Of a stretch of 64,000 bases of DNA, positions 25,546 through 38,200 are shown in pieces. Made by a program: the position numbers and the translations under genes. Origin of the DNA: Steromphala cineraria (Eukaryota; Mollusca; Gastropoda; Trochida; Trochidae); assembly GCA_916613615.1 (NCBI GenBank), contig OU744720.1, positions 2,335,749 to 2,399,748 of the forward strand, in the 5' to 3' direction. Every line of letters starts with the position of its first letter. Position 1 is the first letter of the stretch. The notes beneath the pieces are model-generated. The model made no database searches and was not told the origin of the DNA. It worked only from the letters and a program-made list of their open reading frames with translations.

Positions 25546-26900
25546 CCATAATAGCACATGTACATTGTCATAATGTTAAGAAATAATTTCCTCTTTCGCA
25601 AACGGTGTTTTTGTTATTTGCTGTTGTCATAGGATGATGTCATGCACTTGTGTTGGTTTAACTCTATTAACAATAAACCAACAGCTACATTTCCTTTAAC
25701 CTGAAGAGGCAGCATAACAAATATCAATAGAATAACTATATAAAAGAGATATAGGTATCATGTGTGAATGAATGAAGTTGAATTGTATATAAGGTTGTCT
25801 GAACGGTTTTAACGGTCACAATAGCCCCAACATTGTGTGATACTTTGTGCTGTTTAAAGGGGCAGTAGCACGTTTTTAGGGGGAATATAAGGTGATGTCA
25901 GGAAAATGAAAATTAATGGTTCCAATTGAAAAACAATGTATTTAAACTAAATGGAGCAGTAATAATTCAAATATATAACTTAAAGTTTAGCCATGCGACT
26001 GTTTTTTCTTACACAAAATGAATTAAAGGTGTTCACACAAAAATGGCCGCCAATGGGTTTTATGTGAATCTTCAAACTTTGTCCTCTGACTATGGATGAT
26101 TGGTTTGTGTAATGAGATTTTTGTCAATGTCGAAATAATACATATAACATTAACTTACAATTATCAGTGAAAATTTTGAAATTTAAAATTATCAAAAAAC
26201 GTGCTACTGCCCCTTTAAGGCCTCTTGACTTAGAGCATCTGTTTGCTGTAAATGCAATTTTCTATATTAGATAAGATGAAGCAATCTTTCAGGTTGGAAA
26301 TAGAAAATGTTGAAAATCAATACAGAGTTTCGAAATTGGATTTAATTAAGTAACATCATCTTTTTGCCGGGTTTCTTGAACTTATGACACTAAAATAAAA
26401 TAAAATATGGAAAGCTGATCTTTTGCATGAAAACATTTCTAAATCGTCGTTTTAGCATGTATTGTTTTGCAGTTGAGGCCAACTTCTTTTTTTTAACTTT
26501 CTTAAAAAATCTGCAAAGTTAACTATTCACTTGATTTGGTATTTATTTTTAAAAAGCTGCAATTTCCCAATTAATGTTGATTTAAAAAAAATATATCAAC
26601 GTATTCTACTTCAACTAAAAGAATGTCTGTGCATGTCTCTGGTCCAATAACAGAAAAACTTTTCAGTTTCCATCAAGATCTGCAAACTACTGATCCCAGC
26701 GATCAAAACAACAATTGACATCGGTGCACAGTATCAATGATTCTTGAAGCTCTATCTCATGCACGTCGTCTACTACACTTACGACAAAGTCTGTATTTGT
26801 CTCTGGTGCAATCAATCAAACATTCAACATTGCAGCAAATTCGACTACTTTAACGATTATAGACTTTCGAAACGTGGTTCTATTAACTTTATTTTTGGTA
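24577..26900 (+). repeat. Cluster of module Q copies
   Basis: A loosely conserved module recurs here: TTTTGCAGTTGA.GCCA.CTTCTTT, then TCTGCAAA, then ATTCACT.GATT.GG, then AAAAGAA..T.TGTGTATGTCTCTG. Copies start near 24790 and 26464, with partial copies near 25010 and 26750. Further copies are at 34.33 kb (same strand) and in inverted orientation at 51.25, 59.60 and 59.85 kb. The function and nature of the module are unknown. Confidence 0.65.
25854..26218 (+). mobile_element. TTAA-ended MITE, copy 3 (365 bp)
   Basis: It has the same inverted ends as the pair at 12.78-13.57 kb and the same interior orientation as copy 1. Left flank TGT and right flank GGCC differ from the other copies, which supports TTAA as the insertion-site duplication. 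Confidence 0.92.
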
Positions 26901-28259
26901 CAGAAATCTGATTAATTGCAAAGAACAAATGTCACAAAATAGGAAAAAAACATTAAAAGTAATTCGTACGACTCTCATAAGCCAAACACACAAATTGATA
27001 TTAAAAAATCAATAGGTCCACGTAAAGTGTTTTAGGTTTTCACTTGTTTTGATATTTAATATAAATCATGTTTATTTAACATTTATATTTCTTTCACTTA
27101 TCCTATACATGTATGTAACACTGATGTAATTGAAGCATTTTTCAATATTTTAATTCAATATATCAATATAAATTTTCTTCACACAAATATTTGAGACACT
27201 CACACTGACACTGATGTGAGTATAAAATGGTTGAATTTTTCATTTTTACTTAATGTTCTGGGATGGACAATTCCTTTTTCAAGAATGTAACTTTAAGCTA
27301 TCAAATGGTCAAATAGTTCATATCATCACATCCAGAAGCAGAAATCTAAAACGACATTCATACATGGACGTCGGATCAAATTTTGGTCAGAGGAAACAAT
27401 TACACGATAACAGCATTATTTCCTAAAGCTGTCATCCAACATATGTGTTCAATTTTATTCAATTCATCTGAGTAATGACATTTGACATACAGATTGAATG
27501 AAACGGGAACATTGTGTAGGCCGATTATATTTTCTTCTGTGTTTCTCATTTCCTAAGTTCTTCTGCAAGTGAGCGGGCGGTAAAAAATAAATATAAAAAA
27601 TAAAAAATAAAAGTGTTTTTTTCTTATTAATGTATGGTCTTGTCATGATAAGGACAATGTAAAGTAAAATGTCAAATGGGAAACGTGAATTTCTGGTTAA
27701 AATAACAAAGAGATTTCAATGGATGTGTCATAAACCAATGTATTTTATCAGAGCGTAGTGATTTTGAATATAATGACGGAAAAATGACAAATAAAAACAC
27801 TTTTCCATGTTACATCAGGAGGGTAAATCAGGGTCGACGGGAGATTAGAAAATAAATACGGTCGGCCTGATATATGTTATTCACTTAAGACTGATAGATA
27901 CCAGTAACAGTGGATATCAACCACAAGTTGTTAGATCAAAATAGGTTGAATTCATTTCTTTAAAGCGTACTTAATTTTCATTGAGCCTTTGGCCGATATA
28001 CAGGTAAATGAGAATTTTTCGTGTGTAAATTATCGTTAATTATAATCCGTTAACCTTGATAGATCCAACTGTCCCTGAGAAAAACGATGCATTTTTTCTG
28101 TCTGTATAGAAGTTAAATTATAAAACACACTTATTGTACATGTGTATTTGTGAGTGAAACCTAAACATTAGAATGATACACTTGAAAAACAAATACTTCT
28201 GCTAAAGATTGCCTATCTAGGGTATCAATTATAAGAACAATTTGTTCATGATCTCAAGT

Positions 28260-28480
28260 CATGTTTGAAGTTTTCCCCACAGAGTCAATTCAAAAGGTGG
28301 CTCTATTTGTATTTGTAATTTTAACTATTTGTAATTCATGATCAATATCAAGAGAACAAACTTCAAAGTTCTTCAAAGTGCTCCTTGATCTTGATGGGTT
28401 TTGAGACCTGACTGAATGAGCCCATGGACTGAACTTGACTGACGATGACTTTGATTGGCTTTGAAAATACTTCTAGATTC
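28260..28480 (+). repeat. Module M, copy 1
   Basis: It contains CCCCACAGAGTCAATTC followed by AAAAGGTGGCTC and, about 170 bp later, ATGACTTTGATTGGCTTT. The same pair of phrases occurs at 36.98-37.17 kb, and the first also in altered form at 41.35 kb (plus) and 44.80 and 48.65 kb (minus). Its direct copies are about 4.4 and 8.7 kb apart. Confidence 0.75.
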
Positions 28481-28599
28481 ATCATAATTGTCACTTCAGA
28501 TCTACCAAGATATATATACTGAAAGGGATAAAAAACGCAATTGGATATTTATTGGAATTTATTTCATCAAACAATAATCAAAGAAAACAATCCATAACA

Positions 28600-30211
28600 A
28601 CTAAGGTATGTCGAGCTTGTTTTATTTATACATATCACGCGATACAGCTGGCTTATCATGCTAGAAAACAAGTTGGACACCGACGCCATGTTGCGCCAAA
28701 AGAGGGAGTAGAGTTTGACGAAGAACGTTTGCCACGTAACCTTGTCACTCCCGGGAAGCCGGTTACTGCAGAAATGAGCTTAAACGGAGCCCTGATACTA
28801 TTTTTAGTAACTGTTACATCTCAGTCGGAGCCAAAACATGTGCAAGACCGAGAGTAAGCCTTTTTTCTCCAACATTGCGTTTACAAATATATAAATGGTG
28901 TTTGATAGAGGTCGAATATAGATATAAGAATACCTTAGACAAGTAGTTCGTCCATTGTCAGTTTGTATTAATAAGGACTTTGTGATTTGTTTACAAATGT
29001 GAGCCAATTTTTAGGTTTTTGTGGCATTTCGGTTTCAGGAAGTCATCCTGTATTACAAAATTCTTATTACATTATCGTTCAAATACCAACATAACTTTTG
29101 CAAATCATTGATTTCATTTTTCAAGCTATTTTACCAAAATATCAGTGTACCAAAATTTAGAATGTTTGCTCCGTTTAATTTCGTTACAGTAACGATAACA
29201 CTCCTCATTAAAGTTCGTAACATCTGAAAATTCTGAAATTTTGATAGAAAACAAATGTTTGCATACGATTTAACTAAAAAATCATATTACAACATATTTT
29301 TATGGAAGTGTGTGTCAATATTGAGAAAGAAAACGATACATGAATCAAGAAAATGAACTTTATTCCATTTCATCTACGCAAAACCTGGTTATATTTCAGA
29401 AACGCTGAATTGATCTGCTCGAAATAGCAATGTATATATTCATTATTATGAGCGTAATGATGCCAGTAAGTTACAATGATAGATTGTACTCACATCCATG
29501 TTAACATCCCTGATAAGTTACCCGTGTCCGCGTTTTGGCTCCGACTGAGATGTAACAGTTACTAAAAATAGTATCAGGGCTCCGTTTAAGCTCATTTCTG
29601 CAGTAACCGGCTTCCCGGGAGTGCTTGTGCATTCAAGTTCCCTTGAACGATTGCTAATTGGGAACGAAAGTTCTGATTTATGGAACCCAATACAATGACA
29701 CCACCACCGCCGCCTAAGCGATCCTGTTCAACAATACAGTCAGCGTGATTCATCTGAAAAGATTATGTTCCTCCATGCTGTGTTGCTCAGATTGCCTCTG
29801 TTTGCTGCCCATTTATGCCGTGCCATCTGATTTTGGTGAAGGAGGATCTGGCCAATATGGGGTCGACCACATCTTAATCTTGTCGAAGCGTGGTCACACG
29901 AGGTTCACCTGTTCGAGGACGATCGGCAACACTTCCGGTGGTGTTGAAACGGATGTTCAGTCTCCCAATAGTCGATGGCTGGACATGAACATTTGTCGAG
30001 CAACGTTTCCCTGCGATGAGCCATTCGTAATCATCCCGATGGCTTGGTTTCTCTGAACATCAGTGAACCGAGGCATAGTTAACAAATATCAGACTCTCAA
30101 ATTTGCTGTGGGTTTTATAGGTCCATTGTGCAAGTAATGCACGTGCAACGTGTTGCGTTCGCGAGATTTGTCAACTGCTGTGTTTTGGACACTAATCCTC
30201 ATGTCACTGAC
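28600..30211 (-). pseudogene. Tc1/mariner-type transposase relic, split by a fold-back element
   Basis: On the minus strand from 30077 the translation opens MPRFTDVQRNQAIGMITNGS, the usual start of Tc1-like transposases with their helix-turn-helix. It is followed after a frameshift by RFNTTGSVADRPRTG, the linker motif. After an internal deletion come ARHKWAANRG and WRNIIFSDESR (second catalytic Asp region), then GGGGVIVLGS and GNLNAQ. There the reading is interrupted by the inserted element 28746-29623. It resumes at 28740 with YVANVLRQTLLPLLAQHG and a degraded HD.P motif, then is lost near 28600. Stops and frameshifts make it inactive. The likely 5' terminal repeat starts near 30211. Confidence 0.9.
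28746..29623. mobile_element. Fold-back element with perfect 92-bp inverted ends
   Basis: Positions 28746-28837 and 29532-29623 are exact reverse complements over 92 bp, beginning CACTCCCGGG and ending CCCGGGAGTG. The element is flanked by CTTGT on both sides (28741-28745 and 29624-29628), a 5-bp target-site duplication, and it interrupts the Tc1-type transposase. The 694-bp interior has no recognisable coding content, so it is non-autonomous. Identical arms imply a recent insertion or gene conversion. CAC ends with a 5-bp duplication are reminiscent of Transib/RAG-type elements, but the rest of the end does not match their heptamer, so the superfamily is open. Confidence 0.92.
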
Positions 30212-30214
30212 ATC

Positions 30215-30245
30215 GGGTAGGATTTGAACCCGAACTGATGTGGGA
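30215..30245 (-). repeat. Possible tRNA-SINE B-box relic
   Basis: On the minus strand GGGTTCAAATCC fits the pol III B-box consensus. No matching A box could be identified, so this may be chance or a 5'-truncated SINE head. Confidence 0.3.
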
Positions 30246-31336
30246 TAGAGTATTGATTCACATTGTTACATATATGACGAACGTAATATACATGTACAGT
30301 CAAATTTTTTAACTAACGATTTGTACACCTTATAAGGACGAATGGGAAAATGGAATCGACGTGATTTTCATAACATTTTATTTTGCATTGGTAAACAGTA
30401 AACATAAATCTAGAGAAAACCTATAGAAACATTGGTTTAAATATTAATGACAATGAGTGTCATAATAAAAGATATGACGTTTTGAAACCCACTTTTTGTT
30501 AAATAAATACTGAATAAAATAAAAAAGGAATAATATCGAACATTCTATGTTATCATCGTAAATAAACTTTTTGGGAAAAGTAAGAAAGATTTGTTCTCAT
30601 TCAATTGATATCAACATCAACAATTCAATATCAACGATTTTTTCTTTTGATTGAATTACAGGAACCAAAGAAGCATCTATTTGTGCTGTAAACATTGAAA
30701 TTCAATGAGAAGTTGTCATTCTTAGGTATGGGATTAAGACTAAGAGTTACTATTTTGATAATTTGTACCATGTCCCATAAATGATAATTATTGTTTTAAC
30801 CTGTGTAATATTATCCAAATGAGTCCAATTAGACTACTCTATCAGCTAATTGGCCAGCTACAGGTTTCTCATTATAATCAGCAAATACTAATAAACTACT
30901 TCATCCAGTTTCACGTGATGACATCAAATTTCATTACCCCAACCTAATGACACGTCCAATATCAAATCAAAAAAGTAATTGATATCAGAAGTCAGCCCCT
31001 CCATATCCTCATATTACAATATCTTTGAGCACAAAAACATATCATTTTCAGGACATACCATTAAGAATTTTATATTTGATGAAATTATATTTCACCTGAA
31101 CTCAATTGAACTAAATGTATTAACAGACCAATCAAAAGTTCTTGCTTTTGCTCGAGATAGGTTTATCTAATTGTGTACGTTAGTAGAAAGTGTAGATGCG
31201 AAATGTGGCCTCAAAGATGTTGAAACTTAATGATGATAAAACAAAATGTATTCCTTTTGGTCCAGCCAAAAGAATAGAGAAATATCAAACTGAGCACCTC
31301 CAAGTTGGTCAGACATAAATTCAATTCTCACAATAT

Positions 31337-31445
31337 TTTTATGTTGTTATTTAATAATTATGTCAAAGCTTTGTGATCCGGAACGAATTCCTTTTAAGGT
31401 AATAAAGTATTGTCTTTTGTCTGTCTTGTCTGTCTTTTGTCTATG
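31337..31445 (+). mobile_element. Short retroelement 3' end inside the LINE relic
   Basis: About 105 bp ending in AATAAAGTATTGTC and a CTTTTGTCTGTCTTGTCTGTC-like tail interrupt the reverse transcriptase between its motif D and E regions. The right palindrome arm has no such sequence at the equivalent point. The tail pattern suggests a 5'-truncated non-LTR insertion; the family is unknown. Confidence 0.7.
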
Positions 31446-31611
31446 TTAACAATTTTGGATTTCACTTTGACTCTAACAAAAATATAGAGATACAGATAAA
31501 CAATCTTTGAAAACTCTGTCACGTTCACCGGAGAAACATAGGATCGTTTCATCATGTTCTCTCTCTCAGAGTGCTACTACCTGTCTTGTGAGAATCCTTG
31601 ACCTCTCTCGT

Positions 31612-31672
31612 CTGGACGCCGCTAATGTCGAAATATTGCCCAAGCGGCTTTAATCATTTACTCACTCACTCT
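31612..31672 (-). repeat. GAGTGAGTGAG-type repeat fragment
   Basis: Read on the minus strand, GAGTGAGTGAGTAAATG is followed by AAAGCCGCTTGGGCAATATT. From memory this resembles a family common in gastropod genomes, where a GAGTGAGTGAG run precedes a CGCCGCT and CAATATT core. It splits the LINE relic just before LDYCNSLL and is missing from the right arm. Confidence 0.6.
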
Positions 31673-31715
31673 GGACTACTGCAATAGCCTTCTGGTTTGA
31701 TGATAGCACATGGTT

Positions 31716-33569
31716 GCTAAATGCAAAGCAAACGTAATAAAGAGCAATTTGTATTTGCACTCTTTAAATATATCTTAAAAGAAAGCAATATATGCTTGCA
31801 ATAACAAGGATTATAGCAAAAGGTATTCATATCAATTCTGCATTAGTTACTTTTTCAAAACCTGTTTGCCATAATTTGTTTTGATAACGATATAATGATT
31901 GATAATAGTTCCTAGATTTGATGATGAAATCATGATGTGAAATATATATACTGGAGAACCATTAAATGTTTCATGAAATGTTGACTACTGTGCTGAACAG
32001 TAACCAACACATTGTCAATGAAGTTGAATATCTGAGATCAAACCAATATTTGGCATTTTCCTGTGAATATAAAAAGAACATTGAATACTTCAGGACACCG
32101 TCTATTGCAATTATAAGAGTGACACAATCGATTGCCGCAATAATGTCTGTTGCTAACCACAACATCGAAAGTTGAATTGCTTGGTTGCAGAACAATATTT
32201 GGTAGTCACTTAAGAAAAGAAGTTAGGTTTAGGTAAAGGTCCGGGAAGATATCTACACTTTGATGTGTCTCGTGACTCGGTCATGATGTGAAGGTTTCAG
32301 ATATTTTGATTCCATTTACTACACAGACAAGCTCAAGATCAGACTAACAGCGTTAGGTCATTCGCCAACACATAATGATAAGGGATGATATATTTGTTGA
32401 TGGTACGCTTGAGACGAGGTTGAATGACCTGACAATCTGAATCTGCCAAATCAGTGAGTCGGTGCAATTGAAAGTGATTTGACTTTGAAAACATATTAAT
32501 TGGAACATTCTTACTTAACCCTCCCCATGCTACCTAAGACTCCAGAGGCCCGCTAGTCACTTTAAGGTTCTGTATAAATCGTTGTATTGATTAAAGAATA
32601 TCCAGATTCCATGTATTCCTGTAAATCCTTTAACAAAACAATGTCCCAGAATAAGAGGATTCAAAATATCTTTTTTTGAAAATATAATATTAATTTACAA
32701 ATATACAGTTGGTAAGTGCTTCGCGGGGCCTCTGAGGCCGGTGGTCATCAATATTGTTTTACCAACACCATTACAATCGTCGCAAATCTTGAAATTAGCA
32801 TTTCTGCAGTAAGTGTGACATTTGTTTGATAGGATATGTATCAGATATTAAACAATCTTGCACTTAAACGATTTAGCTTCAAAATTCGTTATTTGTTAAA
32901 ACTTTGGCTTTGGGTGTATTCCTTTGGAATGATGTTTGTCATCCATGACAACTTTTAATCGAAGAATAGCTTAAGATAAGACCAAGTTGACATCTAAATC
33001 GACGGCACTCGAACTATTGACCTTCATCATTGAAAATAAATCAAAACATCATTGTGTGAGTTTACATTGCCATTTTGACAACAACCAGTCCATTTCTGCA
33101 ATGTGGTGTCATCACCAAAGGATTCCATTTACACATGTTGAACTCATACAGCAGATTCTGTGCATATTAAAACCCTGCAAATATCTGTCCAATTCACTGA
33201 GGATTTTTAATTCATTCATGTAGGGGATTCAGGTTTTATATAAGGATTTTCAAAGATAGAAAAATCATAATATCTGAAATAAGTTCTTCATAATGCCCTA
33301 CAGAATGTTCTGCAGAATAGCTTGAATTATTCTGCCATATCCTTTCATTGAAAACAAGCAGATACCTACTGCAGTAAGACCTAGCACTTAATTGTCCACA
33401 AATGTCTCTCATACGGGATATTGTATATCATTAATTTATTTCCACAATCACTCAATATATTTTGCTGCATGAATATATATAGTGAATGGTCTAACCAGAT
33501 CATCGAATTTTCATTTACAAAATATTATCACTATCTAATTGACGAAACGAAAGTGTAAGTGTTACTCTT
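31716..33569. other. Left-arm sequence without a gene
   Basis: From 31.97 to 32.48 kb it pairs closely with 52.27-52.80 kb (perfect 27-mer 32324-32350 with 52410-52436). About 32.5-33.5 kb has no clear partner and may be inserted or lost sequence. A small GC-rich patch lies at 32718-32747. Short open frames are not shared between arms. Confidence 0.5.
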
Positions 33570-34145
33570 TTACTAGCTCAGTCGGCAAGAGCACCGATCT
33601 CACGTTGCTGAGGTCCGGGGTTCGAATCCCATCCAGACCAAGGTGTAAAAACCTAGAGTTCACCTCTGTTAGAACTCTATAAGTGTCACCCTGGAGCCCT
33701 AGTGTGTAGTGCAACAAAAGCTGCGCACTTAAAAGATCCCACGATTCCACGAATTCATGTCAGTGGCTGAATGGTGGATACATAAACGTGCATACGCCGA
33801 GCTGTCGGTTATCAGCGTTCAGCAGTGTTGGACAAACTGCTGTAACTATGTGTCTCAGTTCACCCAGCTGTGAATGGGTACCCTGTGAGGCATAGAATGG
33901 TCCCTAACCTGAGCGCCACATATTGATGCTGGTTGAATACTCCCGGGGGAGTTGAATTGGAAAAATAATTGGACAGTGAAAGAGTGCCATTGACCAGGGG
34001 AAATAACAAGTGCCTTCAGCAACCACTAGTGGCTGGATATGCGCGCTATATAAATATTTCTAAAATATGACAACAACAACAACAAACAACAAACAAACAT
34101 CAACAATAATAACAACAATAATAACAACAATAATAATAATAATTT
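33570..34145 (+). mobile_element. tRNA-derived SINE (plus strand), left arm only
   Basis: The head contains an A-box region TAGCTCAGTCGGCAAGAGC and a B box GGTTCGAATCC (33609-33630), typical of a tRNA-derived pol III promoter. The body includes CTCAGTTCACCCAGCTGTG and AATGGGTACCCTG (33854-33885), nearly the same as in the SINE at 5.8 kb. Near the 3' end GCGCGCTATATAAATATT resembles LINE 3' tails (compare 59.39 and 50.82 kb), followed by a (CAA)n/(AAT)n tail. The right palindrome arm lacks it, so it inserted after the duplication. Confidence 0.9.
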
Positions 34146-36489
34146 TATGAAATGAAACATTGAATAAAAACTAAGATAAAGAAGATGATAAACGAATCTA
34201 TTAATCAAATAAACATGAAAAAAGCAACTACAATAATTCATTATGAAGCTAAAATACACAAGCAAAGGAGATATTTTGTTGAAGGATAACATATTTAGGT
34301 AGCTTTGTGTATTTATTCCAGGCTAACAATTTCCGAGATCTGCAAACTCACCCATTTATTCGATTGGGTATATTTGTAACAAAAAGGAAATATGCACACT
34401 GTTTTATTGATCCAATGAACGTCTTCTACACTTAAAAGAATGGCTGTGTTTATATCTGGGTCAATAACAATGAAATGAAAGAGCAAAGATTCGTCAATAC
34501 CGCAACGTTTTTAATTTCTTAAATCTAGATATCACTTTCACCAACAAGTTTTCGTTACAGAGATCTAATTAACTTTATTTGCCACAACGAACAATATGAT
34601 GAAAAATGATTTGATTTTGGCTGAGGAATACTTTTGCAAAAAAATACAACTAGAAATAGACGTCATATAATATGTTGTGACTCAAGACATTACAAATCTA
34701 TGAAAGTACCGTGTCCTTATTTTTTTTTAAATGACGTTTTGTTCTATATTCCGTCTGACTTTCATGTGACTATGTAAAAGAAGAATAGAAATACCAGTTT
34801 TGACCTTGACAAGGCTTTGTTGATCAATAGTTTCATTTGATTTTCCTTACGCTGTTGGTCATGTAATCGTTTTCAAATTAAACCTTATTTTATTTATTTT
34901 TATTTTACATATAAAGGTGAGACAGTCAGCCAGCCTTTGATTTATCAACTTCGTCAGGCTATGCTATCAAAATGGTCTTCATTGACAGTTCCAGAAACCT
35001 ACAACACCATTTTTAGATAAGCTGTCAAATCAAATATATGATGAAAGAACAAATACACAACAAAACCACACCTTCTTCAATAACCTTTATATGCTCTCAT
35101 TTATATCGTCCAGAAGTGACGTGTGGAAGATGGATGAGATTAAATACCATTTCTATATGTCATTTATTTCAGATTGAAGGATACAGACTCCAGTAGGCAA
35201 TAACTAAATACCTCGGTTGTGAGATCATAGCATAGGTACCTTGCTGATGTAAAAAGTTAATTGATTAATGAGAAAGTCTTCATTGAGACTTTTACCAAAA
35301 TAGTGTTATGCAATTGTGGTTTTAGAACGATATGCATAATTGTTTGAATGTATCAAATTCAACAAACTGTTCTTCACCAAAATTCCTTTAGTTTTGCAAA
35401 ATATTTACACGTCACGATTTTGACGTTAATATCTTTGTGTACTTTAGTTAGGTGAATCTGTAGCCCTCAGTTAATTCTAGACATTACATACACATTTTAC
35501 ATGATATTATTTTTCAATGCATACAGGATATGTGTTTACAGAAAAGTCATTATTTTATATATTTATCTTTTCATATATAAGTGTCCCTTTCTGTCACATT
35601 GAATGGAATTTTTACTGTTGTTCTACTGGATCTAAACCCTTGAAACTAGTTGGTTTTTGTTTGCCATCCTTTTCTTGCCTTAAACGTCTAAAGGTACATA
35701 AGAATAGAGACAGCTTTAATATATTGATAGACTACGAACAATTCTACGAATAATAAATCAGTAACCTCTGCTTTGTATATGCTATAGCCACCATTACAAT
35801 GGACTAGTAACACTATTTGAAAACATGCTAGGCAATCATGTATTTATGACATTTATCATGAAAAAGAAGACATCCCTACAATTGCATTATCAGTTTATGA
35901 CATCACAGGAGTTTGATCAGAATTGAAAATACCATGGCATGAAAAGAGGTGATGATCTCATGATTCATAATGCTGATGTCGTCATGATGTTGTGATCACA
36001 CCATTGGCGATGCCTATTGGTAGATTTATGTTCGCATATTCATTTCACTAATGAAGAATGATAAAAAAACATTCCATCCCCATGTCTTCTTATACCAATT
36101 AAATCTATACATGTCAGTAGGCCTCGGATATTTGTTACTTTAATAACACGTATCTGATATATTTGATATATAGAACATTTGGATAATATATTAATATTTC
36201 TAATTCATACAGGATAATTTTCTTTCTTTACTTTGAGAAAAAGAACTTGACTTAATTGATAACAAGAAATTTCGGTTCTTATCTACATGTATGGCTTTAT
36301 AAAACAGCAATGAAATTTGATGTTAAAGACACATGAAAAGTTGACAGTCGTTAACAAGTCTCGGATATTTTTTACTTCACCTTCCCCTATAAACTGATAT
36401 ATTTGATATACAATTTCAGCAAAATAATATGACTTGTTCGGAAATATTCGGTTCTTATCTTTGGCTTTCTACAACAGGAATTAACTAAT

Positions 36490-36620
36490 AAGATGAAGAC
36501 AAATGGACAGTTGAAGGTCTTTCTTGAGAAAGCAAAATTGAAAGCTTTTACTAAATGTAGTGGTGAGCAGATCAGAGATTTTCTGATGAAAGATTATGTC
36601 CTTAATTGCACAGAGGTTTA
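36490..36620 (+). repeat. Module P, left-arm copy 1
   Basis: It contains GAAAGCTTTTACTAAATG.AGTGGTGAGCAGATCAG. The equivalent module at 40.44 kb reads GAAAGCTATTAATTAAATGGAGTGG and GAGATCAGGG. Inverted copies are at 49.06-49.23 and 45.59-45.77 kb (right arm), and more distant ones at 61.77 and 4.53 kb. The perfect 27-mer 36490-36516 pairs with 49200-49226. It is not convincingly coding, because the frames break in the other copies. Confidence 0.75.
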
Positions 36621-36899
36621 CACAATCTTGCTTTTAAACCATGTGTGGCTTCATGTGTCTTTCGTGACGAATCATTAATCCATTTGAATCTATCAAACCT
36701 CAGTGAATTAAGAAGAAGTCTTTCTGATATGAATAAGCTTGATACAATGTGATGTCAATTATGGTGCGTAAGTCTAACTTCAGATTCTACTAAATTCTGT
36801 TGAACATAACTTTAGTTAAAAATTAAAAAACTGATTTGTACTTTTATACGCAATGTGGTCCATAGAAAATAGCATAGGTATGAAACAGCTATGTACAAA

Positions 36900-37180
36900 G
36901 GTTTATCTTTCAAGGATTCTGAGGTATCCGTTACAAGATCCATTTGTTCATAACATATCAGGGGACTATGTTTTACGTTTTCTCCACAGAGACCATTCAG
37001 AAGGTGGCTCATGTTTTTCAATGGTACTTTCAAAAAGCTGAAGTGTCTTTGTGTACTTTATGAGGAAAACACTTCAAATAACTTCAAAGTGCCTCATGGT
37101 TTTGAGGCTATTGACACCTGCCCCAATAACAACATTGACAAGGTACTGGCAATGACTTTGATTGGCTTTAAAAATAACTG
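36900..37180 (+). repeat. Module M, copy 2
   Basis: It holds TCTCCACAGAGACCATTCAG and AAGGTGGCTCATG, with ATGACTTTGATTGGCTTTA near 37150. The block pairs perfectly over 43 bp with the right arm (48621-48663) and matches module copies at 28.26 and 41.30 kb. Confidence 0.8.
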
Positions 37181-38164
37181 TTAGATTCTTTAGAATCGTC
37201 TTTGAAAATCTATCAAGATGTGTAGTAGCATTTATTCATTGGAATTAAGTATTTTCAAATACATTCTATGTACGTCTTTGGTATTACCTACAAATGAATA
37301 GTTCGTTGATCCATTTATAGAATCCAACGCCTCCAAACCACAAACTAGACATAAAAGGGAAAGGACGGAAGATTGATTTGGACTATCAGGACACTGCATG
37401 ATGTACGTAACATTTTACTTATAATGGATGAATTACCAATTTTGGTGATTTATTCACTTCGACAATCGACACATCATAATAAATGACTGTTTTGTGTATA
37501 AGCTTGGTCCAGTATTTCATATCAATATCTGTTCAGGCAGGCAGAGATGAAGTATGTTGAATTGAGGATGACCTTTAGCCAGAAATGACCAGCATGCGCC
37601 GTTAATGAAAGAAGATATCAGTCCAGGGTAGACGTTCAAAGTTAACTTTTTGGGGTTAGGTGGAATCAGGTAGTTTAATATCAGACCAAATAATGGCTTT
37701 TTAAAAGTTTTTAACTTTTTTAATTGAAATACCAAAATAATGAAATGAAAAATGATCCATTTCGTATAATGAGCATTGTGTTTCATTGATTTCACCTTGT
37801 TGTACCTGCTGGAACCAGTGATTTCATTTCCTCTCATAAAGTAAATGTGAACAACTTATTGCTGTTTTGAGGCCTAATATCAGCTCTTACTGAAATGGTA
37901 ATGTTCTAAGTCGGTTTTGAGATCTACAACAGACAAAAGTCTTTTATCCTTAAGTTAATCTTTCCTCAAGACAGCAATCAAAACTTCAACAAAGTAGAAA
38001 GACATATGAAACATTGTTTCTTTATTACCTGACAACGGTTAAAGTCACCTAAAGGTCTCCATTTATTTGCCTGTCTAAGGCTCAGACAGATCGTCCAATC
38101 TTAAGCGGGCTTTCAAATACTGTTAATACGCTCAAAACTAAAAAGGTATGCCTACAGGTGGGTG

Positions 38165-38200
38165 GAAAGTTAACAGGTGAACAGGTGAACAGGTGTATGA
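38165..38200 (+). repeat. Short GAACAGGT tandem repeat
   Basis: The word AACAGGTG repeats three times in a row. The equivalent right-arm sequence (near 47915) has only two related words, so it has expanded or shrunk since the duplication. Confidence 0.8.

Larger units (their letters stand above)
31195..31715 (+). pseudogene. LINE reverse transcriptase 3' fragment, left palindrome arm
   Basis: The plus strand reads MLKLNDDKTKCIPFGPAKR (RT motif D), then NFGFHFDSN (motif E) and QINNL.KLCHVHRRNIGS, then LDYCNSLLV: the CR1/L2-type order. It carries stops and two small insertions (about 31337-31445 and 31612-31672) that the matching right-arm copy (53.34-54.04 kb, minus strand) lacks. The fragment therefore predates the palindrome and the insertions came later. 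It is not functional. Confidence 0.85.

Noticed and set aside
28552..28857. 101-codon plus-strand frame at the fold-back element
   Set aside because: It crosses the Tc1 relic (antisense) and the inverted end of the fold-back element, so it is composite chance sequence.
33570..33641. Candidate tRNA gene (A and B boxes present)
   Set aside because: The sequence runs directly into a SINE body and tail and no clean cloverleaf could be drawn, so it is a SINE head.
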